Shown here in pieces: positions 46,801-54,720 of a DNA stretch of 64,000 bases. The notes beneath the pieces are model-generated. The model searched no databases. It worked only from the letters and a program-made list of their open reading frames with translations, and was not told the origin of the DNA. The stretch covers positions 1,240,001-1,304,000 of the forward strand of contig JBAJFE010000047.1 of the NCBI GenBank assembly GCA_037903355.1, written 5' to 3'. The stretch's first letter is position 1. Each line of letters starts with the position of its first letter. This stretch comes from Trichuris trichiura (Eukaryota > Nematoda > Enoplea > Trichinellida > Trichuridae). Both the position numbers and the translations under genes were made by a program.

Positions 46801-48124
46801 GATTGTCACGTGGTTGCGGTCCGGTAAGTAGTTGACGCTGCCCTCTTTTCTGGGCTGCTTGTTTTAAATGACCCGTTTGGGGTTATTTCAGCAGCGCCAC
46901 AAACCGCGCCGAATGGGAAAGCGCTATGCTGCACAACGCGAGCACTCGGTGCAATGGCTTGCTTCCACTTTTGGGCCCACAAACTTCAGACGCCGACTAC
47001 GGCTCCGCGTTGGCAAAGTAAGTGACGTTGCCGGGCCCATCTTGGGCAGCACCACTGTAACTTGCTTGAATTGTTGCTTTTTAGGCACCAACGCTACGTT
47101 TACCATCATACGGGCTTTAACGACTTCGGATTGAGAACGTCCGTTCACGATTTGAAGTTTTTGATGTTTCGCATTGCCAAAGGCGAGTCGTTGTCCACGG
47201 ACACCGGTGGCGGAGGAAGAGGTGCCAATCTGTCTTTTCTGCCTCATCTCGCCGTTGTTTGCTTGTATTACATTACCTCGACCAATGCGTACCACGAGCA
47301 TGCCTGTCTCCTGGAGGCATTTCTAGCACAGCAAGTGTGCGAGTGGCGCCAAGACGCTTTTCATGTGAGCTTGACATCTACACATATAGTTTCCTTTTAT
47401 TTTTTCTTAACTGACTATTATTATTATTATTATTATTAGTGTTGTTGATAATGACGAATCTTCGTTGTAGCCGTTTGGTTGTCTGTATTATGTGGTGCTC
47501 CACCTGCTGATCAGTGATCGGTCAAAATGGGAGACTAACAAAATTCTGTTGCTTAAACGTCTCCTGGCCATGGCTAGTTATCGGAAAACAGCTGATGATG
47601 AAGCGGCTTCGAGGTTTGAGAATTAGCCGACGTATGCGCGAAGAAAATGTCAGCTCATTTGCCCTGTTTTAGTAGCGAACCTACGGCTGAGCTTACCGCG
47701 TACAGCTCGTACGCGGCTTACTGCAACTTCTTTTATTTGGTCGACAGTTTATACCGTCGTTGCTTTTCGGTACGTACTTTTTGCGCTCTTCTCTTTTCTG
47801 CATATAATCGGTTATCATTCTACGCAGGATGTATCGCTTGAAGGTAGCGACAATTGGAGCGCAGCGCTGAAGGCTTTCATAGCAAGCAATCACGACTGGT
47901 TGCTTCAACAATCGAACAGTCTGTTGTCCGACTTCGAAGATTGCTTGCAGTCTACGTCATTTTCCGAGTTTTGCGACATTGCAGGTGACGAGATTGTTTT
48001 TCTTTTTTCAAAAATCGACTTTAATATTTATTTCGTTGAAGGTGTTTTGGGCGAGATTCCGGATCCAGACCAGTTTCTTCTGGCCGCTGTAAACTGCTCG
48101 TCGGAAGAGCCCGAGCAGCAATAG
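18341..48124 (+). CDS. UBR4: UBR4/p600-like giant E3 ubiquitin ligase (N-recognin), multi-exon
   Basis: Exons between these positions (Met at 18341, stop at 48122-48124) follow animal UBR4 in order from end to end. UBR4 is a cytosolic giant E3 that recognises N-degrons and promotes proteasomal and autophagic turnover. Landmarks are an N-terminal helical-repeat region ([17 protein letters not shown]), the zinc-binding UBR box (32.46-32.66 kb), a WD-like propeller ([15 protein letters not shown]), [29 protein letters not shown], a [12 protein letters not shown] / [14 protein letters not shown] cysteine block, [29 protein letters not shown], and the C-terminal [14 protein letters not shown] and [11 protein letters not shown]3 module. 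Introns are mostly 50-65 nt. The two largest contain Penelope-like elements. I found no in-frame stop within exons I could place firmly, but some early borders (19.2-19.6, 22.3, 25.1-25.2, 26.2-26.4 and 33.2-33.7 kb) are uncertain. Start choice: Met-Asp-Trp opens the first exon matching the family N terminus. Confidence 0.93.
19866..19877. repeat. left target-site duplication of PLE A
   Basis: aaagcaaaatag, repeated exactly at 22294-22305. Confidence 0.65.
19911..20127 (-). repeat. left inverted pseudo-LTR of PLE A
   Basis: Its reverse complement matches 22076-22290 nearly throughout: agatcttcagattcacggg..gggtacaatggg against cccattgtaccc..cccgtgaatctgaagatct. Differences are scattered substitutions and small indels. 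Confidence 0.9.
20036..20078 (-). ncRNA. hammerhead-like segment in the 5' pseudo-LTR of PLE A (core broken)
   Basis: The minus strand has CTGACGA and stem II GGAAC/GTTCC, but then AAAA instead of GAAA: G12 of the hammerhead core is replaced by A. The 3' copy at 22131-22173 retains GAAA. Confidence 0.5.
20098..22068 (+). CDS. PLE A reverse transcriptase / GIY-YIG endonuclease, 5'-truncated
   Basis: The frame is open from 20098 to the stop at 22066-22068 and has no ATG before 20302 (MVITKADKG), so the natural N terminus is missing. Domains in order: the RT1-type block [33 protein letters not shown], palm motif [14 protein letters not shown], motif [19 protein letters not shown], catalytic YVDD in [12 protein letters not shown], thumb [18 protein letters not shown], then the C-terminal GIY-YIG nuclease ([22 protein letters not shown]). 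The domain order, RT then GIY-YIG, is diagnostic of EN+ Penelope-like elements, which nick target DNA and prime reverse transcription there. There is no internal stop or frameshift, so this is a relatively young copy. The N-terminal loss probably makes it non-autonomous. Confidence 0.92.
   Translation, partial: GVYIAHGYNGDIIASTEYGLAQTDPKVAKEIKGHISSLVLRKNNNNRPTPNLSSSERGIIKNLKSRTDMVITKADKGNTVVILDRNMYTQKIIELLSNPVYHPIKQDPTDKTRKLLQNMLDSFANEPQDPIISKVNHSFSYISSTRCPELYGFPKIYKPGVPLRPVVSSINSVTSRLCSYLKTIIQPLTGKSESNVKNCKKFCSTLKDIKMQPSDIMVSYDVKDLFTSVPIKYTINLLQTLLDADDTILQRTKLNPTHIVKLVSFCMREGNYFRFQDSFFSQKDGAPMGSPLSSILAEIFMEHLEEKAFSTLQDCAPPILFKRYVDDIFAIIKSGSEETLLEHLNSLFPNQITLTIEKENNCKLPFLDVLVIKQGNKLKTTVYRKPTHSDRHLNFSSHHPISVKRGIVKGMVDRALTVCDPEYLNTELRHIYNTLCSNGYPSKFINSIIKQCQQNKPSSPSPPDNQQRPVLLLPYYSGLSERIRRLGRSLNFNVRFKSSCNFRSIVRNDKIKVPFDSRPGVIYQIKCGCNASYIGETGNTLLKRFGQHMKNVLTYKNAERRLNGIQATGRGRPPTTDPRKAMENAISASVIVEHASRCTLDPHPKIICHENLLHLRRIKEALYIQSNSTINRDNGVEVSEVWAAPINKFQCCALPN
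22076..22290 (+). repeat. right (3') pseudo-LTR of PLE A
   Basis: Starts 8 bp after the ORF stop and is the inverted partner of 19911-20127. It contains a TATA-like stretch (gcgctatataaacc) and the hammerhead segment. Confidence 0.88.
22131..22173 (+). ncRNA. hammerhead-ribozyme-like motif in the 3' pseudo-LTR of PLE A
   Basis: Stem I: CACTG's last four bases ACTG pair with CGGT (including one G-U). Core CTGACGA is at 22137-22143. Stem II GGAAC/GTTCC has one extra C before it. GAAA is at 22162-22165. Helix III is the self-complementary ACGT, and A at 22169 is the predicted cleavage-site base. A two-pair helix III cannot fold alone but can form between two RNAs. Hammerheads of this type are established in PLE pseudo-LTRs. 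Activity here is not shown. Confidence 0.65.
22294..22305. repeat. right target-site duplication of PLE A
   Basis: aaagcaaaatag, identical to 19866-19877. Confidence 0.65.
22452..23537 (+). other. UBR4-like exon group 2 (N-terminal helical region)
   Basis: Exons follow the PLE-bearing intron. 22452-22508 gives [19 protein letters not shown]. An exon after ctttttcag near 22567 gives [20 protein letters not shown]. Next come [19 protein letters not shown], an exon near 22840-22928, one at about 22978-23101 rich in Lys/Ala/Pro (low complexity), and a long one at about 23165-23537 with [14 protein letters not shown] and [17 protein letters not shown]. These follow the order of vertebrate UBR4 (SEPILGQWFEE; SLSEHHMATLASII). 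An additional small exon between 22306 and 22450 may have been missed. Confidence 0.7.
23538..24715. other. 1.2-kb UBR4 intron with a promoter-like core
   Basis: The intron runs from a gtaacc donor to a tttgcag acceptor. It holds two short similar words (cgcccacttccgt and agcccacttccgt) and the CRE/CCAAT palindrome listed separately. An open frame of 88 codons starts at 24125 beside that palindrome; I recognise no motif in it. Confidence 0.5.
24089..24134. promoter_or_regulatory. palindromic twin CRE sites flanking an inverted CCAAT box
   Basis: gtgacgtcataac (24089-24101) and gttatgacgtcac (24122-24134) are exact 13-bp inverted copies, each containing a full CREB/ATF site TGACGTCA. Between them lies attgg (inverted CCAAT) at 24108-24112. 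This arrangement resembles a core promoter or enhancer rather than intron filler. The factors named are from the known site consensus; use here is inference. Confidence 0.45.
24716..28045 (+). other. UBR4-like exon group 3 (helical repeats before the UBR box)
   Basis: Exons separated by introns of about 50-120 nt. Recognisable pieces: [19 protein letters not shown] (24.72 kb), [19 protein letters not shown] (25.25-25.36), [17 protein letters not shown] (25.44-25.73), [18 protein letters not shown] (25.79-26.16), [15 protein letters not shown] (26.37-26.49), [17 protein letters not shown] (27.29), [19 protein letters not shown] (27.62-27.73), [11 protein letters not shown] (27.78-27.88) and [19 protein letters not shown] (27.92-28.05). 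Their order matches UBR4. Borders around 25.1-25.2 and 26.2-26.4 kb are uncertain. The group ends at 28045 with a gtatat donor. Confidence 0.72.
28228..28745. repeat. inverted-repeat (MITE-like) element, copy 1
   Basis: The left arm (about 28240-28375) and right arm (about 28575-28720) are inverted copies of roughly 105-130 bp. Paired words include atgccaaagg, agcaaagtatta and cagtggcgcca. The centre contains ggcttaggctagg. A second copy with the same arms and centre is at about 51.36-51.83 kb. It lies in the large UBR4 intron next to PLE B. No ORF. Confidence 0.65.
28807..28820. repeat. target-site duplication of PLE B, left copy
   Basis: attggcctcgtaga, repeated exactly at 30907-30920. Confidence 0.8.
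28921..28966 (-). ncRNA. hammerhead-ribozyme-like motif in the 3' pseudo-LTR of PLE B
   Basis: On the minus strand: stem I GTCCG pairs with CGGAC (5 bp); CTGATGA (plus 28953-28959); stem II GGGTC/GACCC around aagttcg with one extra C before it; GAAA (plus 28931-28934); helix III AGCT; and A at the cleavage site. This is the best-paired ribozyme candidate in the window. Confidence 0.68.
29098..30731 (-). pseudogene. PLE B reverse transcriptase / GIY-YIG endonuclease, truncated and frameshifted
   Basis: Two minus-strand frames, 30731-30300 and 30321-29098, join at a single-base frameshift near 30315 (upstream [15 protein letters not shown]; downstream [12 protein letters not shown]). The upstream part has [19 protein letters not shown] and [13 protein letters not shown] (motif A). 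The downstream part has [19 protein letters not shown] (motif B), [12 protein letters not shown] (catalytic YVDD), [17 protein letters not shown] and the C-terminal GIY-YIG domain ([24 protein letters not shown]). The RT1 block and everything N-terminal to it are missing. Apart from the frameshift there is no stop, so the copy is fairly recent but not functional as it stands. Confidence 0.88.
30767..30896 (+). repeat. 5' inverted pseudo-LTR of PLE B
   Basis: Reads ggcctttaaacagctatacac and on through the hammerhead to aataaaagtttttttt. This is the inverted copy of 28898-29027 with few differences. Confidence 0.88.
30829..30873 (+). ncRNA. hammerhead-like motif in the 5' pseudo-LTR of PLE B
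   Basis: CTGATGA is at 30835-30841, stem II GGGTC/GACCC, GAAA at 30860-30863, helix III AGCT, then A at 30867. The core is intact. Stem I is reduced to 3 bp (CCG/CGG) because the fourth pair is A-A, whereas the 3' copy keeps 5 bp. Confidence 0.6.
30907..30920. repeat. target-site duplication of PLE B, right copy
   Basis: attggcctcgtaga, identical to 28807-28820. Confidence 0.8.
31781..32667 (+). other. UBR4-like exon group 4, ending with the UBR box
   Basis: Three exons with consistent phases: 31781-32045, 32097-32354 and 32411-32667. The first two encode helical sequence ([35 protein letters not shown]). The third encodes the UBR-type zinc finger: [62 protein letters not shown]. The Cys/His set of the family is present. 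In N-recognins this fold binds type-1 (basic) N-degrons; in UBR4 it is one of the substrate-binding surfaces. Confidence 0.9.
37855..37940 (-). other. tRNA-like B-box sequence in a UBR4 intron
   Basis: The minus strand contains ggttcaaatctc, close to the RNA polymerase III B box, inside a perfect 5-bp stem (ttgag/ctcaa), preceded about 55 nt upstream by gttcagctcaaggggg, a poor A-box match. No complete cloverleaf can be drawn. It could be a decayed tRNA or tRNA-derived SINE, or chance. Confidence 0.2.
41588..41646 (+). other. GC-AG intron of the UBR4-like gene
   Basis: The exon ending AIHE (gag at 41587) is followed by gcaagaat, with no GT available nearby. The acceptor gcag ends at 41646. 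The next exon resumes in frame with ELMML, so the 59-nt intron uses a GC donor. Confidence 0.6.
41733..42197. other. 465-nt UBR4 intron, nothing else recognised
   Basis: gtaagc donor, tttgcag acceptor, phase 2. It contains no ORF or repeat I can name. Confidence 0.6.
42198..48124 (+). other. UBR4-like exon group 6 with the C-terminal E3 module
   Basis: Pieces in family order: [17 protein letters not shown] (42.2 kb), [19 protein letters not shown] (42.4), [19 protein letters not shown] (43.27), [20 protein letters not shown] (44.32), [11 protein letters not shown] (44.45), [18 protein letters not shown] (44.55), [14 protein letters not shown] (44.65), [13 protein letters not shown] (45.9), [19 protein letters not shown] (46.07), [16 protein letters not shown] (46.47), [11 protein letters not shown] and [11 protein letters not shown] (46.69-46.82), [20 protein letters not shown] (46.9), [19 protein letters not shown] (47.2) and the last exon 48042-48124 ([14 protein letters not shown]). 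The C-x2-C, H..C-H and later Cys residues correspond to the incomplete RING (hemiRING) plus UBR4-specific zinc insert known to form the catalytic module. Confidence 0.88.
47416..47438. repeat. (TTA)n microsatellite
   Basis: About eight ATT/TTA units in a UBR4 intron. Confidence 0.85.
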
Positions 48125-48408
48125 GGCGCAGTGTCGGCAAGAGTATATTTTACCGTAGTTTCCGTAGCTAACGTTGCCCGTATCGATAATATTTCGACGT
48201 TTTTGCCTTCTCATTTGAATTGCCGTATCTTCCGCCGTTGACAACCTGTAATGATCATCTTTTTGCGTGGGTGTATACAACAAAGCTTTTTTTTCAACGA
48301 CGTCCATTGCGTGTGTACATGTATCTTTGCTTTGCGATTTTTCGTAAACGACATGTTTTTGTTTGTACGTTTGAGGTTGGCTTTTTTGTCCTATGGTCAA
48401 AGTCGATG
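48125..48408. other. 285-bp spacer between UBR4 stop and AlaRS start
   Basis: Same-strand neighbours with a very short gap. No AATAAA is visible in the first part and no obvious promoter. A downstream trans-spliced gene of an operon would look like this in a nematode, but no U-rich intercistronic element is certain. An upstream in-frame start at 48316 could add an N-terminal presequence to AlaRS. Confidence 0.4.
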
Positions 48409-50735
48409 AAAGTCACATGGACGGCTGACAATGTTCGGCGGACGTTCATTAGATTTTTTGAACAGCTCGGCTATACGCATGTTCTGTCCGCCAGTTTGGT
48501 ACCACCTAAAGAGGACGGCACTTTGTTGTTTACGAATGCCGGTGTTGTACAATTTAAGCCAATCCTGTTGGGTATCGTTCGTCCGGACAGCCGTCTGGCT
48601 TCGCTGACGAAGGCTGTAAACTACCAGCGATGCGTTCGACTTACCGACCTTGACATTGTTGGTTGCGACCGCAGTCATTTGTCTTTCTTTGAAATGCTCG
48701 GAAATTGGTCCTTTAATGGTCATCTGTCCAAGAAAATAGTATGTCAGCAAGCATGGTCGCTTCTGACCGAGGTTTTTCAGGTGCGTTTTTACCTTTCCAT
48801 TTGAATATCCTCCATCCATAATTAAGCTATCTTATCACATAGACTAGTTTTATCTCTTCTTATCAGCAGGAGCAGGCAGACTCTAGGCTAAATTAAGTCG
48901 ATCATTTTTGTTAGCGCTTTAAAAATTATTATCCAGTTCGATTTGTCTGAAAACGTCGCTTCAAATTGTTGAAATAGCATTTTTCGTTCTCGCTTTGTCT
49001 GGTCGATGGCATATTGAACTATTTGCGACTGGGGTTCAACAATTTATGCTAATGTACAGATTTGATATATTCAGGAAGGCGTTTCCTTAGCAGGCGCACA
49101 TTATCCCGTGTGAGAGAATGTCACAAGTCTTTGCTAACGTGGAATGATCCAGGCGTAAGCACTAAATATTTAGCGGCCCTTTAGCCGCGTTGTTATTCGC
49201 TTTTTTAACGTCGTAGGTCACGGTAGTTTTCTGTTCGTGCAGTCGTCACTAGGATCGTGGTAGGTGCACGTGACAGGGCATCGTTCAAGGCAAAAACCTG
49301 AAGTTGAATTGTTTATTCTAAACGTCATTCGGAAGAGTCAATAAAATTTATAATGCGAAATATTAGCATAAATGTTTTAAGTTTTATTTCAATCTCGCTC
49401 GCTTCAAAAGGCGTACCATTAATTAAGACTTAGTGCACGTTCGACGCAGAACATAATTTGCGATGTCTTCAAGGCGGACCACTTTAAGAAAGATCATCCC
49501 AAAAAGGGGTAAACAGTTTTTTCTGCTTCTTGAAAGTTTGATAATCATTAGCAACTCAACGGCTTCGCTTTGATTTGTCAAAGCTGCCGAAGCGCAACTG
49601 CACATTCTTTTTCCGGCACTGATAGGGTTGCATTTTTTTGGCACAGACTCTTCTGTCATAGCCGCTGCGTAGCTGTCCCGATGTCCAAACTTTGTTCGTT
49701 TGTTCAGATACCGAAGGAAAGATTAATGGTGTCATTTTTTGGCGGTGACCAGAAGTACGGTATAGCGAGCGATTTGGAAACTCGAGAAGTCTGGCTGGAA
49801 ATTGGACTAAAGCCCGACAGTATAGCGGCTCGTGGTGTAGCGGACAATTTTTGGCAACTCGGCCATTCGGGACCGTGCGGTCCTTGTACAGAGATTTACT
49901 TTCGCGCAGACGATGGGCGTGCTGTCGAATTGTGGAACATCGTTTTCATGGACTACCACCGACCACTGCCTGATTCACAGTTGGTACGATTGTCATCGTC
50001 GCACATTGACACCGGTCTTGGCTTGGAACGTTTGTGCGCCGTTTTGCAAAAGGTCGATTCGCCATTTTGTACTGACCTTTTTCGGGTAATTTTGATATGT
50101 CGTTGAAAAAATTGCATTCAAGAAAAAACGTCAACCGCTTGCAGCCAATAATGGAAGAGATTACGCGGGTGGCCAAGTTGCCTCCTTATGCGGACGTCTA
50201 TGGTACGGCTGATCCCGACAATATGTTTTGCAATTACAGAATTATCGCTGACCATTGTCGTATGTGCACATTTGCTTTGGCTGACGGCGTATTGCCGGGA
50301 GCACATCGTTCTGGATATGTTCTGAGAAAGACGATTCGTCGCGCCATTTATTCCGCGTCGATGTTATTTCCTGATCGTAGCTTTCTGCATCAAGTCGTCG
50401 CCCGTGTGATAGACGTAATGGCTAGCGCTTATCCTCATTTGGAACCGAAAAGAGACGCAATCACTGATATGCTTTTAAAAGAGGAGGAAAGCTTTGCAAA
50501 GTCGCTGAGCAATGCTAAAAAACGATTCTCTCGCATACTGAACTCGAAGGGACCTTCTGAGGTGACCATGTTGGATCTCTTCCTGTTATACAATACCTTT
50601 GGTCTTCCTCGAAGTGTGATTGAGGATTTGGCTGTAAAGTCTTCCGTTACATTCAGCGCGCAGAAATTTGAAGAGCTTCTTTGGCACCACAAAGAGGCAT
50701 CTCGTACCGAGGGTGCAATTTCAACCAACAATTGA
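48409..50735 (+). CDS. AARS2: alanyl-tRNA synthetase, mitochondrial-type, C-terminally short
   Basis: Three phase-0 exons: 48409-48780, 49708-50085 and 50145-50735 (stop), 446 codons in all. It charges tRNA-Ala with alanine. The class II catalytic domain is clear: RRTFIRFFEQLGYTHV, DGTLLFTNAGVVQFKPILLG (motif 2 region), SFFEMLGNWSFNG, HSGPCGPCTEIYF, VELWNIVFMDYHR and motif 3 HIDTGLGLERL. The third exon is the tRNA-recognition helical domain (NYRIIADHCRMCTFALADGV, SGYVLRKTIRRAI). The stop follows at once, so the editing domain (HxxxH) and C-Ala domain are absent. Shortened mitochondrial AlaRS is known in nematodes, whose mt-tRNAs are reduced. An in-frame Met at 48316 would add a basic/hydrophobic leader plausible for import. 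Confidence 0.88.
48781..49707. other. 927-nt first intron of the AlaRS gene
   Basis: Donor gtgcgt, acceptor gttcag. It is far longer than the usual 50-65 nt. It harbours the antisense ORF described next. Confidence 0.7.
49423..49659 (-). CDS. possible nested antisense small gene, 78 aa, unrecognised
   Basis: A continuous 78-codon frame on the minus strand, inside the AlaRS first intron. The start context is gcggctATGACAGAA. An AATAAA signal lies about 40 nt after the stop (plus-strand tttatt near 49382-49387). The protein is basic with a hydrophobic middle (LLMIIKLSR, LPLFGMIFLKVV) and four Cys. I recognise no family. It could be a genuine nested gene, part of a longer spliced gene, or chance. 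Confidence 0.3.
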   Translation of the reverse strand: MTEESVPKKCNPISAGKRMCSCASAALTNQSEAVELLMIIKLSRSRKNCLPLFGMIFLKVVRLEDIANYVLRRTCTKS

Positions 50736-51359
50736 ATTCTTGGATAAACTGTGCTGAAATGACGAGCTTGTTCGAATCAGAGAAGAAATTGAAATCACAC
50801 CTTGCATTGCGCTCTTGTTCAAACCTATTTGTACCACGCGGCAAGCGCAGCCAACGAGCATTAGGTTACGCAAAAATTGCCCCAATTCACTGTCTATGAT
50901 TTCGGCGTTTCCGTCTTTGCGCCAAGCGCAATTGCTCTGCAGTTGCTACTTCGCAAAGGCTCTATAATTTAAATGCTCTTCCACGTAGTGAAATTTTGGA
51001 CCAATGCGGAGCACTCAACCGCCCTCCGTTTCGTCGTCTGTGCAACCTTTGGTTTGCCGCTGTAAGTATAAAAATGATATCTTTTATGCAAATACTTTGG
51101 TTTCATCTGACGACAGTATAGGCATTATCTGAATACGTGCAATATCTATTGTAATAATCCGTTATAACGCAGTGTTATATGTCTTGCGAAATAATAGTTC
51201 ATCGCCTGCCTTGCTTGAGCAGTAATATTAAAAAATAAGTTTATATATAAATACATATATGCTACAGGCAATGTATGGAATGCCGGTTCTCCGTAGAATG
51301 CGCGGCATTTTTAGGAAACGTATGAAATTTCTGCATTATGTGTTGTTTACTTTGCCTGG
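50736..51359. other. region after AlaRS, nothing secure
   Basis: Short open frames follow the AlaRS stop but none continues its homology, so I do not extend the gene. No clear polyadenylation signal. Confidence 0.4.
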
Positions 51360-51835
51360 ACAGTCTGTAGAATGTCTAGGCATTATACAGAGTGCCAAAA
51401 GAATATCTAAGCAAAGCGTGAGTCGCACGATGGGCAGCGAAAAATTTTATAATCTTTTCACCCAGGATTCCGCAAACCAACGGTGGCGACACCTACGAAG
51501 CATAGTATACTGTTTTCTTGCTCTGATATGGCTGCGCTGTCCTGTACTATGGCTTAAGCTTAGGCTAAGGCAGAAAACGATAGCTCGCAAGGGTTCTAAT
51601 ATTAAAATAGCTAATTTTTCCGGCATTCGTGCCTGCTATCCTATTTTGCTCTAGCCGAATTTTAAATCTAGGTACAAAGAAAGTATTGACTAGAATGCAC
51701 TTCCATTCGCGTCGCCACCCTAGGATTGCGGCGGCATAAATGGAAAGAGTCGATTGAATGCTTTGCCAGTTTGTCCTTTGACGTTGTAGAGAATGCATAG
51801 GACATGTATGGATCATTAAACGTTCCATGAATAGC
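51360..51835. repeat. inverted-repeat (MITE-like) element, copy 2
   Basis: The left arm around 51380-51510 (gtgccaaaagaatatctaagcaaag, then ggtggcgacacct) and right arm around 51690-51800 (ctttgccagtttgtcctttg, preceded by gcgtcgccacc) are inverted to each other and match the arms at 28.24-28.72 kb. The centre again has cttaagcttaggctaagg. No ORF of note. Confidence 0.6.
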
Positions 51836-51948
51836 CTAATGGTTTTTGGCGTTCTACAGAGTGCCTAATTTCGTACGTTGCTTTTAACATATATTATTAC
51901 AGGCAGTGTACGAAATGCTTAGGAAATGTATAAAATATTTTTAAATAC

Positions 51949-51972
<24 letters not shown>
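51949..51972. repeat. (AT)n microsatellite
   Basis: About twelve AT units. Confidence 0.85.
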
Positions 51973-51974
<2 letters not shown>

Positions 51975-51980
<6 letters not shown>

Positions 51981-54400
51981 AACGACAGCATAAAAATAAT
52001 CATGAAGTCAAGCGGTAAATATGTTGTTCATTTAAAATAGTTTCCGTTCCTTTCAGTAATTTTCTGGCAGCATGTGGATGCCACATTAATAGGAAATAGG
52101 TGGTTCAGATCCAAGTTCATAGCCCATTTTTGAACCTCTGCTAATTTCTTGAAGCCCTGAAGGTCCAATTATTTCCTGTGACGATTTGGTACAAGAAACT
52201 CAGGACTAATGTCTACACTTTGTCTAGGGTCTCCCCGACGTCGGTCGATTGTGAAAATTGAATTTGCCACTGCTTAAGTCCCTGTACCACTTCTTATGCA
52301 TGCTTAGAAATACAACTTGCACAAGATTCTTACATATCCCGCTGTTGTCTTTCCTTGGTTTATGAACAAAGGTATGCCATGCCGAAGATCGATCTTGTCG
52401 GAGTGCATCATTAAAAAGCGAGAAGGTAACCAATCGATGAATGAAAGTGACTGATGGTTTTTTTGCAGATGCTCGGTAGAATAACGCCTATGGTGCGCGT
52501 AGTTAAGCTGAAGCACAATAGGCAAAATTTTTGATGCGCCAACTTAACCGGACGCACTATTGCACCAGTCTAATAAAGCACAAACTTCGAACTCAGCGTG
52601 AAGCTAATTTAAGTCCTATTTTTCTAGAATTTTAAAATTTTTTCCCATGTTCACTCCGCCTTCAATAATGTCCGCAGGCAAGAAACTTTGAATGCCTAAG
52701 GTCTAGTGCCCGTAAGTGCGTATATACTTTACGCTTTTAGACTAATCCATCTATACTAGAAAGATGTTTTCAGTTTCGCTTTATTGTTTGTATAGGCAAA
52801 CTGAATATTGAGTAGTAAGTTTAAAATTCCATTGCTTGGGAATATGTCATCAAAATACTATCCAGTTTTTATCCTCATCGCTTATATAGACGGGTTTGCA
52901 AAATGAAGGCACTTACTTGACGACGCAACATTGTTTTAATATCATTAAGCCATTAATCTTACATTGGTTGGTTGCGCTGTAATCTGAACAGACTTGGCGC
53001 ACGTGGCATCAAGTCAACAGTAGGGCACTCACCGTGGTCCACATCCTCTTTTTCGGGATTCATTGAAGTTGCAGTGGGAGTTTTCAACTGTGTCCTATGT
53101 GTGTATTTATCCTCAGTGTTCGCTCCATTATTGTCACAGGCGATACCTGAGTTCTGTGGGCTAACCATCCAACAGAAAATAAACAAGACTTATACTTCCA
53201 CCCGATGTATTTCCAAGCAAATAATGTGCCCTCCGACTCACTTTTTCTGAGCTGCTTTTAGCGCAGAGCCTTCTAGTTCCTTTAGTTATAATGCTGTAGC
53301 TCTGCAACAATTTTTCCGCTTTATTCCTTATTATTGTTCATATGCTTTCTGTAATATTTTGCATTGACGTGCCAGTCAACTAATTCCTAGATGGCGGGAC
53401 AAAATATAAAAACTATATTCAACTATGCTGCATGTCGGCTTTTCTATAAACGGTAAAGCTAGTCGCTTTACGACGGCGCACAATATATGAGCACCACCAC
53501 AACGTTTGAACCAGATATCCACTTGGCATATCCTTAAGCGTCGACGCCTGAATAAAGGAGGCAACTTGTGATAGCGCAACGCCTATATAAGCCGTGCATC
53601 ACTGTTTTGAGCCAACTGCTTCATGCCTTACATTCGCATGTGCTATACTTTTTGTAGCAACAAAGACTGATAGTAGGTTTTTGACTTTGTAGAAAGCTAC
53701 AATATTTTTACGCTACCCGTGCAGTTGCTACAGTATATGGGATGAATTTCGCTTACGCTTTTTTTACTTTCTCGCCGCTTCACTGCTTCGACCAAACGCT
53801 TATACGATGTTGGTACTTCCAGTTTAAGCTTGATCAGTTGACGGAAAAGCTATACTGCATCATACGATGAAGCTACTCCGTTATCGCTAGTTGTAGCTTT
53901 CTACTACCTCTTAAGAAAAAGCTTTGGACTAGATGAATTCCGGCGAAACTGCGTGCTGCTCGTTTGTACGCATTGTCAGTGTCACTTTCCGCTGACAGGT
54001 TATATAGTAGTTAGAGGTTTAAAGTTTCATTTTATGCTTTTGCGGCTACCACGACCACGTTGTTGTTAAGAAAACTAAAACGTCGTCTCCATAAAACTAA
54101 CCAGCAGGATGTGAACCTTTTGAAGTTATGCGGACATGGATTATTCATCCTCAACACCCCATTGGACAGTCGGTGGCAGGGTAGAGTTCGTATGTAGTTG
54201 CGATAGTCGAACTGATATGCTTTCCCGCTTTAGTTTTGTAGTCCATAGTTGCCAACCGCCACTCTGATGTCTAGTCAAGGCTTGAGTTCTGCTTGAACAT
54301 TTGCATCTTGTACATGCGGTCTCTCGTCATCGCGTTTAGCACCTTTTTTTCATATCCGCAAAGTCCGACTTGTTTCTACCGAGTCGGTCTGGCTTGAATT
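51975..54400. other. intergenic, nothing recognised
   Basis: No exon, RNA gene or repeat family that I can support. Open frames are short and motif-free. Confidence 0.35.
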
Positions 54401-54720
54401 TCGATGACACCTAAAAGGGGCGAAGCGCGAACGTCATGCCGCGGGACGTTCGTCCGTGGACAAATCGAAATTGTAACATTGCATGCGCTGGCTGTGGTCT
54501 CGAACTTTTTTTTACAGCGTATACCCGTTACGCACCCATTATCCATGGGGCGCCAAACGCCTATTTCGCTTGAAGTTCTGGGTGCTACTCAGCTGATAGG
54601 TGAAGACGTAAGAGACAAATAGTTTTCACTCAAAGCTATAAACTTCCTCTTCTAACACTTTTTCAACAGCAAGCAGAGCTCGTATTCGACTTTCCTGGTT
54701 TGCCAGATGGTGGTCGCTTT

